A stretch of 64,000 nt of DNA from contig OZ038394.1 in the NCBI GenBank assembly GCA_964036045.1, positions 2,715,899 through 2,779,898 on the forward strand, written 5' to 3'. The first letter of the stretch is position 1; every line of letters begins with the position of its first letter. This document shows positions 23,808-33,531 of this stretch, piece by piece. Below the pieces are notes generated by a model that did no database searches, was not told where the DNA came from, and was given only the letters and a program-made list of their open reading frames with translations. The DNA is from Eutreptiella sp. 'Long Island Sound 2002' (taxonomy: Eukaryota > Euglenozoa > Euglenophyceae > Eutreptiales > Eutreptiaceae). Position numbers and translations under genes: made by a program.

Positions 23808-26800
23808 TCAGGCACCCCTGGCTGCAATCGCCCGGGTGAGTGCTGCCAAGTCCGAAACGTGGATCTTGGTCTTGTGTTTGCGGATGTACTCCATGAACGG
23901 AGTATTGACCCGCGGCACGAACGAGGAGACGGGTTCCCAGGTGTCGTGGGACGGCCCATAGCCTCGCCAACGAACCTTGAACTCCAGACCTCCAGGTGCC
24001 GAGGCCTTCGGACGCTGAGCAAGGATCTTCTCGACTGTATAGTCGTCCTGCTCAGCGTAGTCGTCGTCCGAATCGGCCTCATGCGCGGCATAGCTCGGGG
24101 ACACATGTTGGCCACGGAGGTCGGGTTCCCGCACGCGGAGTTGACTCTCGTGGCGCTCCCGGAACTGTCCGTGACCCACCTTGATGCGGTAGGTGTCCTC
24201 ACCAATCCTGCGGACCACCTCGCCGGGTGTGAACCAGGTCTTGGTGCGGTGGGTGCCCATAGGGCGGGGTCTGATCACCCACACCGGGTCTCGCGCCCTG
24301 AACTTCTGAGCTGTCGAGCTCGGGGCGGACTTCTGACGCTCAGCATGCTCCTTCTCAAGCTGCTGGCGGATGTCCTGCGCCGTTTGCTCTTGCCGCGCGA
24401 AGAATTCCTTGGCATCCATAGCCATGCAATCACCAGACAAGGGAAGTCCCCGACCCAGGGGGTCCCTGCCGAACAGAATTTGGTGAGGGGACAAACCGCC
24501 CGGTGTGGGGGTGTCATGATGGGCCTTCAGAGCAGGCCACATCTCCTCAAACCAGTTCCGACGTGGATTGGTGATGTGGATCTTGCGCAGCTTCTCGAAC
24601 AGCTGCCGTCCAGCCACTTCAGCACGGCCGTTGGACCGGCTGAGATAGGCAACGCTCTTGGCATGTCGTATTCCCATCAGGGAACACATAGCCTTGAACC
24701 AGCCACCAGTAAACTGGGGCCCTCGGTCACTGCAAATGGTGCGGGGGATGTCAAAGACGGTCAGCCAATGACGAATCATCATGACTGCCACTTCTCTGGC
24801 AAGCAACCCCTTTTTGCGTGCCAGAACGGCTACAACGTAGCCGCTGTGGCGGTCCACACAGAGAACCACACAGTCAAAGGTCTCCTTGCCAATGTGCACT
24901 TCGGGCATGGAGAAGACGTCCATGGCCACGCTCTCCATGGGCTGGTCAGGAACCGGGGTCCATTGGGGTTCCCCCTTGACGTTCCGGTTATCGGGATTGC
25001 AGGCCTGACAGACCGAGCAACCCTTCCTGACCTTCTTGATGGCGGTGTAGAGAACGATATGGTCGATCTCGAACCGACGCTGCATGTCAAGAGCTTGCTT
25101 CTTGACCCCTGGGTGCAGCATGTGGTGGTGCCAAGCTTCACACAGCTCGAGCACCCGGGACTCTGGGACTAGCAGCTTACCATTCCGGTAGAGCTTGCCA
25201 TCTTCCTCAGTCAGCCCCTTTGGCCACTTCTGCCCGTCATCAGGGTCGGTCACAGCCCTATACTCGGCCGCAAAGGCCTCAGACTTGGCGTAGTCGTCGG
25301 TCCAGTCGTCCTGGAGGCAAGACTCCGGGAAGAGGTGCTTGTCGGACTCAGCTCCCTCGGGGGCGAGTACTCTGACCGCTCTGCTCACCCTCGTTGCGAG
25401 GGGGGCATCCGCGGCCATGACGACGAAGCATTTAGCACCCTCCTCCTCCATCAGGCGCTCCATTTCGATGATCCTCTTGGCTTCAGCGGTCTCAGCCTCA
25501 TCACCATGGGCAGAGATATCCTGCATGCCCTTGCTGGCGGGATAGGCCCACCTACTGAGACAGTCCGCCACGGTGTTATCCTTTCCAGGAATATAAACAA
25601 CCGTAAGGTCGAACTTGGCCAAGGTCTCATGCCATCTTGCCCATCGGGAGGCGGGACCTGAGGGGGTGTCCACGTGCTCCTTGTGCCACCACTGCAGACT
25701 CTGATGGTCGGTGCAGACGGTGACGGGATGGAGGGCTATGTACCCAGCCCATTTCCTGAGAGCCATGACGATGGCATACGCCTCCTTTTCACGGGGCGTC
25801 CACGTCCGTCTCTGGCCTTCCGCCAGGACTCGGCTCCAGAAGGCCACGGGCACGTGCCTCCCGTCGTCAAGCACTTGCTCCAACACAGCGCCAATGGCGT
25901 AGTCGGAAGCGTCGGTGCGCAGGACGAACCCTCGGTCGGGATCCACGAGGTGCAGACCCACTGCGGATAGCAGCGCCTGCTTCATCCCCTCAAAGGCACG
26001 GTCGGACTCAGCTGTCCAGACCAGAGCTTTCTTGGACCCCTTCTTGGTCTCCTCTCGGTTGCCCTTGAGCATGGTCGTCATGGGGGCTGCATACTCGGCA
26101 TACATTTTGATATACCCCGAGTAGTAATTGCAGAACCCCAGATACGCCCGTAGCTCAGAGACCGTCTTGGGCTTTTCCCAGTGCTCAATCGCAGCCACCT
26201 TGCCAGGTATGGGCTTTCGCTGCCCGTTCCCGACCACGTGGCCAGCGAAGACCACCTCGCTTACCGCAATGGTGGCCTTGTCACTGCTGCCCGTGAGTTT
26301 GTGCCGAACCAGAAGGTCCAGCACTCGAGTGACGTCCCTCTCGTGTGCCTCCAGGAGCTCCTCGTAGCTCATGCTGGGGTCCCCGGACGCGATGATCACG
26401 TCGTCCACGAAGGGGTCCGCACAGTCGCGCACCGGCTCAAGCAGGTTCTCCAGCATCCGCTGAAAAGCCGCATTGCCGTTGGTGACGCCCATGGGCATCA
26501 CCTTCCACTGGAGAGGTCCAAGTGGAGTGCTCATGGCTGTGCAGGCACGGGACTCTTCGGCGAGAGGCATCTGATGATAACCATGTTTCAGGTCAATCAC
26601 CGTGAAGATCCTCCGCCGGTGTTGCTTTTGCAGCATGTCCTCAATGAGGGGCAGCGTATAGCTGTCGTGCTGCGTTTGGGCGTTCAGGCCGCGGTAGTCG
26701 ACCACGAGCCGCCACTCACCGGCAACCTTCTTGGGGACGACGAAGCAGGGAGAGGCCCACTCGGAGTGGCACGGCTCAAGCCAGCCTCTCTGGATGAAGT

Positions 26801-28790
26801 CACGGAGGATCTTCTCCATGGCCTCTTTCCTCTCGCCCCTCAGGGCAAACTCCCGGTGGCGATACACACGGGGGTCCTGCTTCAGTCGTATCTTGGCCTC
26901 GCCATACGGTCCACACACCGGTGGGGGAAACACAGGCTTACCGCTGAAGAAGGTGTCACCATACTTCTGCTTCAGCCTGGCCCTCAATGCCTGGATCTTG
27001 GGGCAGTCATCGGACTCCGCCTTGGCTTTTCCGGGCACTTGAACCACGGAGCTTACTTGAGGGGTAGCGACCCCGCTCGCTTTCGGCTCAGGTGGTCTTC
27101 CCAGGTGGCCCAAAGGGCCATCCCTGGTCTTGCCTCGGATCAGATCGCCGTAGGTGGGTGGGTTACCGCCAGGCGGCTCGTCTTGGCTGGACATGTGATC
27201 CAGCACCCTCTGTACGAAGGTATTCCCGTCATAGGAACCGGAGACGATTGAGTCCACTTCCCACCAGGCTTTGTCCTGGCCTTTGCCCTCACGCTGGTTC
27301 CCCCAGTCGTGAAAGGGCTGATCCATATACCCCTGAACCAGATCCCACTCCTCTTCAGTGAGGGGGTCCTCGGAGTCCGATTCTTCGATGTCAACAGGGG
27401 GAGCCGCAAAGCATTGCCTCCAAGGCTCTGCTATGATACGGTTGACACACACGAAGTCCGTGGTGTCGGCCTGATCAAGGCCCCCATCCACATAGTGGAA
27501 TTCTGTTGGCCATCTCTGGGGTGGCATGGGCTGTCCCTTAGCGTCCTGATAGACACTCTCTCCAGCCGGTAGGACGACCTTGTTCAAGGTCATGTTGGTC
27601 AATGAGGCTACCCAATGTCGGGTACTTTCCTCCTCGGTGCATCCCATAGGAACAACCAGCACTGCCTTGGAGCGGTCCTTGCGAATCTTCGCTGTCGCTC
27701 TTGGAATGTCCCAACGGGGGCAATGGATCCACATCAGTCCCTGATGCGGACCCCAGTGCTTCTTCCACGCGGAGTCCTGGGCGCTCCAGTACTTCTCACA
27801 TACCCGCAGATGGGCGGAGGTTCCTGAAGAGAACGCATCCAGGGCCAGATCCAAAGCTCCCAAGTCCGCGACAACTCGGCTCGCCACTTCCGGCCTTACG
27901 CCGTACTCCTGGTTTGCAGGACCAGTTGGCTCAGTGTCCAGCGCGGCCACTTCGAGCTGATTGCGTTCGGGGTGGATCCATTGGCATTCCACATGGTGCT
28001 CAGGTGACGAAAGCCACGAGAGTTGGTCGTCCTGGTACAGGGTCATGGAAGCCTGGGCCGGGAGGACGCCGGAGTCCGTCTCCATCATGAAGTCGTACCC
28101 GACGATCATGTCCCAGTCCATCTCGGCCTCGTAGAAGCTACCGTGCAGGAGGATTTCCTTGCCGAGGTCTGGGCGGCTCAGCTCACGATGGTTCACGAAC
28201 TGCAGCCCAATGGCCGCTTCCTTCGTGCCTCCCACCATGTACTGGCCGTTCGCCACCTTCAGCCTGACAGGTTTCCGACTGTCGGTCAGACACTCTGGTG
28301 GAAGTAGGCCAGCCTTGACCAAGCTGACCTGAGCTCCCGTGTCGACCAACACGTCGAAAACCTTTTCCACTTCCCCGCATAAGGCACGGACCTTAAGATG
28401 CAACTGCCGCTCGCGACCGACACGGCGCACGGCGTGCAAACTCAGGATCTCCGGCCGTTCCAGAAGCTCCACAAGCGACTGGTGCAGGTCGTGGACAATG
28501 GGCTCAGGCTGCCCATCTGCAGCATCCAGCTGCGGTCCGGGTGATCCTCCGATACTCTCGGATAGATCCTGTAGTACATCAAACACATTCTTGGTCGCGA
28601 AGGACGGACGGATGCAAGGGTTCGTGCCTCCACTTGCCCTCACCCCGCCTCCGCGACTGGGCGCCGGACCGGGCCTTCCGCCCGCGGCAGTCCCCTTGTG
28701 CTTATCGACTCCCGACTGGGATGGTTCGGCGCTTCCCACGTCACCATCCTGCGACCGCCCTAGCTGGGGCCCTTGGCTGCAGGGGCTCCG
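23808..28790 (-). CDS. pol: Pol polyprotein of element II (protease, MTase-like segment, RT, RNase H, integrase, chromodomain)
   Basis: An open frame runs from the gag UAG (28793-28791) to TGA at 23808. Residues are counted from 28739. Protease DTGA at 133-136. A segment at 300-365 (LDAFSSGTSAHLRVCEKYW..LMWIHCPRWDI..KAVLVVPMG) corresponds to the methyltransferase-like part of element III, but with IHCPR in place of INPPF. Reverse transcriptase at about 615-800, with FTVIDLKHGYHQMPL and FVDD (777-780; YVDD is usual). RNase H RTDASDYAIGAVLEQ at about 941. Integrase HHCC at about 1204-1247 and D1274, D1338, E1374 (35 residues between the last two). Chromodomain at about 1567-1625. There is no ATG near the start and the frame is shared with gag, so translation by UAG readthrough is inferred. 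Uninterrupted and probably functional in sequence, though the FVDD change is unusual. Confidence 0.92.
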   Translation of the reverse strand, partial: RSPCSQGPQLGRSQDGDVGSAEPSQSGVDKHKGTAAGGRPGPAPSRGGGVRASGGTNPCIRPSFATKNVFDVLQDLSESIGGSPGPQLDAADGQPEPIVHDLHQSLVELLERPEILSLHAVRRVGRERQLHLKVRALCGEVEKVFDVLVDTGAQVSLVKAGLLPPECLTDSRKPVRLKVANGQYMVGGTKEAAIGLQFVNHRELSRPDLGKEILLHGSFYEAEMDWDMIVGYDFMMETDSGVLPAQASMTLYQDDQLSWLSSPEHHVECQWIHPERNQLEVAALDTEPTGPANQEYGVRPEVASRVVADLGALDLALDAFSSGTSAHLRVCEKYWSAQDSAWKKHWGPHQGLMWIHCPRWDIPRATAKIRKDRSKAVLVVPMGCTEEESTRHWVASLTNMTLNKVVLPAGESVYQDAKGQPMPPQRWPTEFHYVDGGLDQADTTDFVCVNRIIAEPWRQCFAAPPVDIEESDSEDPLTEEEWDLVQGYMDQPFHDWGNQREGKGQDKAWWEVDSIVSGSYDGNTFVQRVLDHMSSQDEPPGGNPPTYGDLIRGKTRDGPLGHLGRPPEPKASGVATPQVSSVVQVPGKAKAESDDCPKIQALRARLKQKYGDTFFSGKPVFPPPVCGPYGEAKIRLKQDPRVYRHREFALRGERKEAMEKILRDFIQRGWLEPCHSEWASPCFVVPKKVAGEWRLVVDYRGLNAQTQHDSYTLPLIEDMLQKQHRRRIFTVIDLKHGYHQMPLAEESRACTAMSTPLGPLQWKVMPMGVTNGNAAFQRMLENLLEPVRDCADPFVDDVIIASGDPSMSYEELLEAHERDVTRVLDLLVRHKLTGSSDKATIAVSEVVFAGHVVGNGQRKPIPGKVAAIEHWEKPKTVSELRAYLGFCNYYSGYIKMYAEYAAPMTTMLKGNREETKKGSKKALVWTAESDRAFEGMKQALLSAVGLHLVDPDRGFVLRTDASDYAIGAVLEQVLDDGRHVPVAFWSRVLAEGQRRTWTPREKEAYAIVMALRKWAGYIALHPVTVCTDHQSLQWWHKEHVDTPSGPASRWARWHETLAKFDLTVVYIPGKDNTVADCLSRWAYPASKGMQDISAHGDEAETAEAKRIIEMERLMEEEGAKCFVVMAADAPLATRVSRAVRVLAPEGAESDKHLFPESCLQDDWTDDYAKSEAFAAEYRAVTDPDDGQKWPKGLTEEDGKLYRNGKLLVPESRVLELCEAWHHHMLHPGVKKQALDMQRRFEIDHIVLYTAIKKVRKGCSVCQACNPDNRNVKGEPQWTPVPDQPMESVAMDVFSMPEVHIGKETFDCVVLCVDRHSGYVVAVLARKKGLLAREVAVMMIRHWLTVFDIPRTICSDRGPQFTGGWFKAMCSLMGIRHAKSVAYLSRSNGRAEVAGRQLFEKLRKIHITNPRRNWFEEMWPALKAHHDTPTPGGLSPHQILFGRDPLGRGLPLSGDCMAMDAKEFFARQEQTAQDIRQQLEKEHAERQKSAPSSTAQKFRARDPVWVIRPRPMGTHRTKTWFTPGEVVRRIGEDTYRIKVGHGQFRERHESQLRVREPDLRGQHVSPSYAAHEADSDDDYAEQDDYTVEKILAQRPKASAPGGLEFKVRWRGYGPSHDTWEPVSSFVPRVNTPFMEYIRKHKTKIHVSDLAALTRAIAARGA

Positions 28791-28793
28791 CTA
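28791..28793 (-). promoter_or_regulatory. UAG readthrough site between gag and pol, element II
   Basis: TAG followed by CGG AGC CCC, with gag before it and pol after it in the same frame. Eighteen codons follow before even a GTG could serve as a start. The downstream sequence is GC-rich with short pairing options (GCCC..GGGC). Murine leukaemia virus and some Ty3-type elements use such a stop to set the Gag to Gag-Pol ratio. Element 0 has the identical context. Confidence 0.65.
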
Positions 28794-31700
28794 GGGGGCG
28801 TCGGTTGTGGAGGAAGGGGTGTTCTCCTCCGCATCAACCTCGTTGATGCCCTTCTTCCTTCCCCCTTTCTTACCCTTGTTCTTGTCCTTGTCCTTGTTCT
28901 GGTCATTCTGGTTGTTCTCCTTGTTCTTGTTGTCCGATCTGGGGACCCAGTTCCGCTTGATCTCCTGGATCTCCTTGGCCAATTCGGTCCCCACCGACGA
29001 CATCAGCTTGGCCAGCTCGTCCTTGTCCACCTCCATCTTGGCTTCCCGGATACCCGCGGGCGCACGCTTCTTCGACCCGTGCGCCTTCTTGTAAGCGTCC
29101 GTGTCGGCCTTGTGGATGGGGCATGTTCGGTGGTCATGGTTGAAGCCTCGCTTCCTCCCATAACACACGAAACAGCCCTGAGGGTGAGCTCGTATGAACT
29201 CCCCAAAGGACAGCGGAGGGTCGCCAATGCGGCGGGGGTCCCTCTTCTCCTGCTTCCTCCAACCCTGCTGCAGGGGCTTCCAGTTTCCCGGCTTGCTCCC
29301 CGCGCTCAGGTTCTTGGCCACAAAGGCACAAACGGCCATTTCGGCGGGCTCATCGTCGTCGTCATCGTCGACGAGAGTCTCATCGCCGCCGGCTCCCGCT
29401 GGGTCCATGGCATCTTCCCCGCCAGGTCCCTCGCCAACGTAGTTGACGTCGCGGTCGCCGGGCCTCAACCCGCGGGTGTGGTGGAGGTTTCGGTACTCCT
29501 TGAGTACTTCCTCGCCAACCCACTCCAGGATCTCGTCGCAGCTCATCCGCGCCGGGATGGGCTGCAGACGGATGGTCTGGCCGCTCAACTCACAATCGTC
29601 AAGGCGCCACATCGCGGTCTTCTCGCGATCGCCCGAGACGGTGATGAGAAGAGCGTTCCGCAGGGAGTGCCGTTTGACATCCCGGGCCACGTTCTTCTTC
29701 GCCCAAGCCACCACGTTCGTATGATACTCCTTGGGGAGCATCATCTTGACCGTGTGGTTGGACTTGGCCCTCTTGGATTCCTCCTTGGTGACCCTCTTGA
29801 TCCATGCTTCCGGCAGCATGGAGAGCAGGCGAGCCTGCTCGTCACCCTCGTTCCAATCCTCCACGTTGCGGCGGAAGAGGGTGTATTTCCCTCGGAAGTC
29901 TCGCCACTCTCGTAGGCGGATCTCCCGTCCATCATGCTCAAGCTTGATGGACTTCCAGCGCTTGGCCGCCACCTGCGGAGCGTCCACCCGCTCCTGCTCG
30001 TTGAGCCACTTCTTGGCTTCCTTGAGGGTCTTGATTTTCCCCTCCTTGGTCGCCATGAAGTATAGCTCTCCGAGCACTTCCGGCAGGCGGTACCTGAACC
30101 GTTTGAAGACATACTTCTCCGCATCAGCGGGAGGCAGGTCTTCAGTGACGGTCAGCCCCCAATCGTCCAGCTTCTCCAAGAAGCGGTCGAGGTTGAGGGG
30201 GTTGCCGTCATACATGGGGGGCTTGATGTCCTTCAAGTCTTCCCACACGGCGGCATCCGCGGCCTTAGAGACCATGAACGCCGGCCGCGAGGTCGACCGA
30301 GGTTCCCATCGGCCTCGCCCACGGACTCCCACGGCCGCCACGTCCATCTCCTCCATGGAACCCCTGTGGCTACGCCGCGGTTCCTCCACGTACGCTGAAC
30401 CCAAATGTTCACGCCGTACTGCATCCATGTATGCATCCTCATCACGGCGCCGGCGGCTGCGTTCAGCGGCCTCCCGTCGTACACCACGCGGCGGGCTGAT
30501 GTCGAACTCCTCCAGGTCCAGGTCCAGGTCCTCACCCTCGCCGACATCCCACTCCACGTCTCCTCGGGGGACCTCATCCCTGAGTCCACCATAACGTCCT
30601 CCAGCCCTGGGGATTGGCACCGGGGCTGGTGCCGGGCGTCGGGGGCGTACAGGCGTCCGCGGTGGAGCACGGCGGTTGTGGTAGTCCGCGCTGAGCCACT
30701 CATCGCGCCATTCCTCACTGCCACTGCCGGGCGGCACGCGCTCGTTGCGGCGGCCCGCGCTGTGGTGAGAGGGGGCGGTGAGAGAGGGGGCACTGGCGCT
30801 GGGGCGACTCCCTGGGGGCTCCGCCGGGGGCGTGGGGTCTGCCTGGACCTGGTCCGGGTCCCCAGCCGTCGTCCGACGAGCCAGACTCCAGGGGTGGGTG
30901 GTCGCTGCCGACGCTCCGACGGGCTTCCAGCGCATCCAGCCTCTCCTGCAGGCCGCTGACGACGTTGGTCAGCGACTTGGTCTCGGCCCTGGCGATGTCC
31001 AGCTCCTTCTGCGCGCGCGCGGCGACCCCGGAGATGCGAGCCATCTCGACCTTGCCCGTGTCTACCTCGCACTCGAGGGAAAAGACCCTCCTGCGGAGGT
31101 AGACAATCCACTGCCAGGTGGTATCCGGGTCGCCGTTCCCTGGTGGGTCGTCGGGGTCCCCAGGGGGTCCTCCAGGAGGGCCTCCGCCGGGTCCGCCCGG
31201 TCCAGGGGGTCCTCCCCCGCCCGGTGGTCCGCCTCCAGGGGGTCCACTCGGTGGGCGTCCTCCAGGGGGTCCTGATGGTCCTCCGCCAGGGGGTCCCGGT
31301 GGGTCTCCGCCGGGTCGCCTCGGTGGGTCCGAGGATGGGCGCGTGATGCCGAAGTCCATGTCGTCATCCTCCTCCATGTTGCCCCACCTGGGCGTCTCGG
31401 TCTCGGAAGACTCCGAGCTCCGGTAGGGAGGAGGGGGATCCTCATCCTCACCTTCCATGGGGACGTCTCCGCCTCCTCCGCCCGTCCAAGCCACCACTTG
31501 GCGATGTCGGCGGCCTCGTTCATCCCCGTCACTGGCGGTGAAGAAGGGGTCACTGTCGTGGGGGTGTCCACCCGCTGGCCTCCGCGGCCTCTCGGGGGTC
31601 TTCCCCTTGCCCTTCCTCCGTCGATGGGCGGTGGTGCCACTGCTCCCACTGCTGCCCGTGTCCGCCTCATCCAGCGTCATCCTGGAGGAGGCGTCCCCTT

Positions 31701-33093
31701 CGAAAAGCTTTCGAAGGGTCTCCACTCGTGATCCTCCCGGGGGAGTCTCGCGGCGGAGTTTGGCCTCTGCCTCCTCCATTGCGGCGGCGGTGGCTGCGGC
31801 AGCCCGCACTTCGGCTTCTTCCCGAGCACGAGCCGCCTCGGCTTCCCGGGCCTGCTGCAGCCGCGCCTTCTGCGCCTCCAACGCCGCCAGCTCCGCCTCC
31901 GTCTTGGCCTTCTCCTCAGCGACTTTCCGTCGCGCGGCCTCGATGGCTTCCTTCTTGGCGGCGTCCTCCTGGGCCTTAGCCGCCGCTTCGGCGTGGGCCC
32001 TTTCCTCCGCCTCCTTCTTTGCCCTCTCTTGGGCCAGCGCCTCTTCCAGCGCCTTCACCTCGGCCTCCTTGCAGGCAATGGCCTCCTGCGTCTGGCGGGC
32101 TTCCTCGTCGGTTGCCCTGATCCGGGCAGCCACTGCCTCATGGGCGGCCGCAGCCGTGAGACCGGCCGCGATGGCTGCCACTTTCGAGGCGTGGTAGTCC
32201 ATGCCTCTGCCCCACTCGGTGGCCTCCTCACGGGCGATGGCGACGGCGCCCTCCACGGCAGCGTTCTGCTGCGTGGCCCGTTGCCGGGCAACCCGAAGGT
32301 TGCAGGGCGCCCCACAGACGCGCTCACAGGCGCGCGCCACGTCCCTTTGGGCGGGAGCGGCGCTGCTGCTGGAGCTGGCCTGGTCGGCCGGCATCCTCCC
32401 GCGGTGGGCCGACTCCACGTCGCTGCTGGGGCCTGCTGAGGCCTGCTGGGGCTTCAGGAGCAGCGGACGGGGCTTGGCCCTGGTCTGCCTGGCGACTTTG
32501 ATGTAGTCGCCAAGGGTGGTGGAGCCGGGGTGATGACCACCATTGGCCCGTTGGGGACTGGGGGCTGGGGTTCCGCCCTTGGCGCCTTGGGCGGCTTCGG
32601 CGGCCAGGGACTCCTGGTACTCCCGCCACCCCCGGTCCCGCCTCCTGTCCCCGGCGGACCGCTTCTCCGTCGCCGGAGACGCGCTGCTGCTGCCCTGCAG
32701 CCTGCGCTCGCTCCCCGGTTCCGGGAAGTTCTTCTCGATCACGTCCCACAGGGAGACGTTGATCGAGGCGCCCGACGGGTAGGCGTTGGGGTCCTCGTCC
32801 TCCTCAATCCCGTCGGGGCGCAGCCCTTCGCCGGGCCTGTCCGGCGGGGTCCACGTCCTCCAGCGCTTGCGGCGGAAGCGGTACTCGTACCCTTCCGCCC
32901 GCAGCCACTCCTCCACTGCCCGCAGGCGGTCCTCCCCCATGTCCTCGCGGAGCTCGAAGCTCCCGGGCATGCCGCCTTCGCACTGGGCATTGCTGTAGCG
33001 GTACTGCTGGTCCCACAGCAATCCGCGCAGCAGGCGCGCCACATGGGGGTGGGGCTGCGGCCACCTCCTACCCGCTTCTTGCCAATTCACCAT
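28791..33093 (-). pseudogene. gag: Gag polyprotein of element II, one frameshift near 30810
   Basis: The start is taken as ATG at 33093 (MVNWQEAG) in good context. Domains in order are as in element 0: a first region with repeated W-containing basic segments; Ala/Glu coiled coil (about 32100-31760); Pro/Gly-rich tract (about 31330-31130); second coiled coil (about 31110-30930); acidic/basic linker; Gag domain (AAVWEDLKDIKPPMYDGN to LLSMLPEAWIKR, about 30260-29800); and a zinc-knuckle-like CFVCYGRKRG..HDHRTC (about 29140). Element 0 is open across 30800-30820, whereas here an extra C in the run at 30810-30812 shifts the frame. An 806-codon and a 714-codon frame overlap as a result. Gag would be non-functional unless the shift is a sequencing error or is compensated by frameshifting. 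Confidence 0.88.
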
Positions 33094-33531
33094 GGCAGCG
33101 GGGGCGTAGTTGGTCTTGAGGTCCTTGATGTGCACTCGTTCAACTCAACGAACTGGTTGTGGTTGTTGAGGAGGGTGCTGCAGCACTGGATTGGAAGTGC
33201 GGCTGGTGCTGGTCAGCCGGTGGTTGTGGAGGTGGTTGACGCGGCCTTGCTGGTCGGCCGATGGGACTCCGGGTCGGCCGATGGGGCTGATGCAGGAGTC
33301 CTGGTCTGTGCACCTCTTTCACGGTTGCTGCGCGGTCAGGGCGATGCTCTGGACGGCGCTGCTGGTTCCGTGACGAACTCGGCGCTGTCGCTGGGCGGCG
33401 CTACGAGCTGTTGCGCTGCGCTGCGAGTTGCTGCGCTGCGCTGCGAGCTGCGGGCTGCGCCGCGCTGCTCGGGGTGGGTGGCCCCGAGTGGCACGCGAGG
33501 GCTGGGTAACGCCGCGGCGGTGAAACGCTTT
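33094..33531 (-). other. 5' leader of element II
   Basis: 438 bases between the 5' LTR and the gag ATG, including GCTGCGAGCTGC-type repeats (33400-33470). The LTR-proximal bases (AAAAGCGTTTCACCG) do not form a standard primer-binding site. Confidence 0.65.

Noticed and set aside
26181-27251. 356-codon plus-strand ORF inside element II pol
   Set aside because: Antisense to a clearly conserved RT/pol frame.
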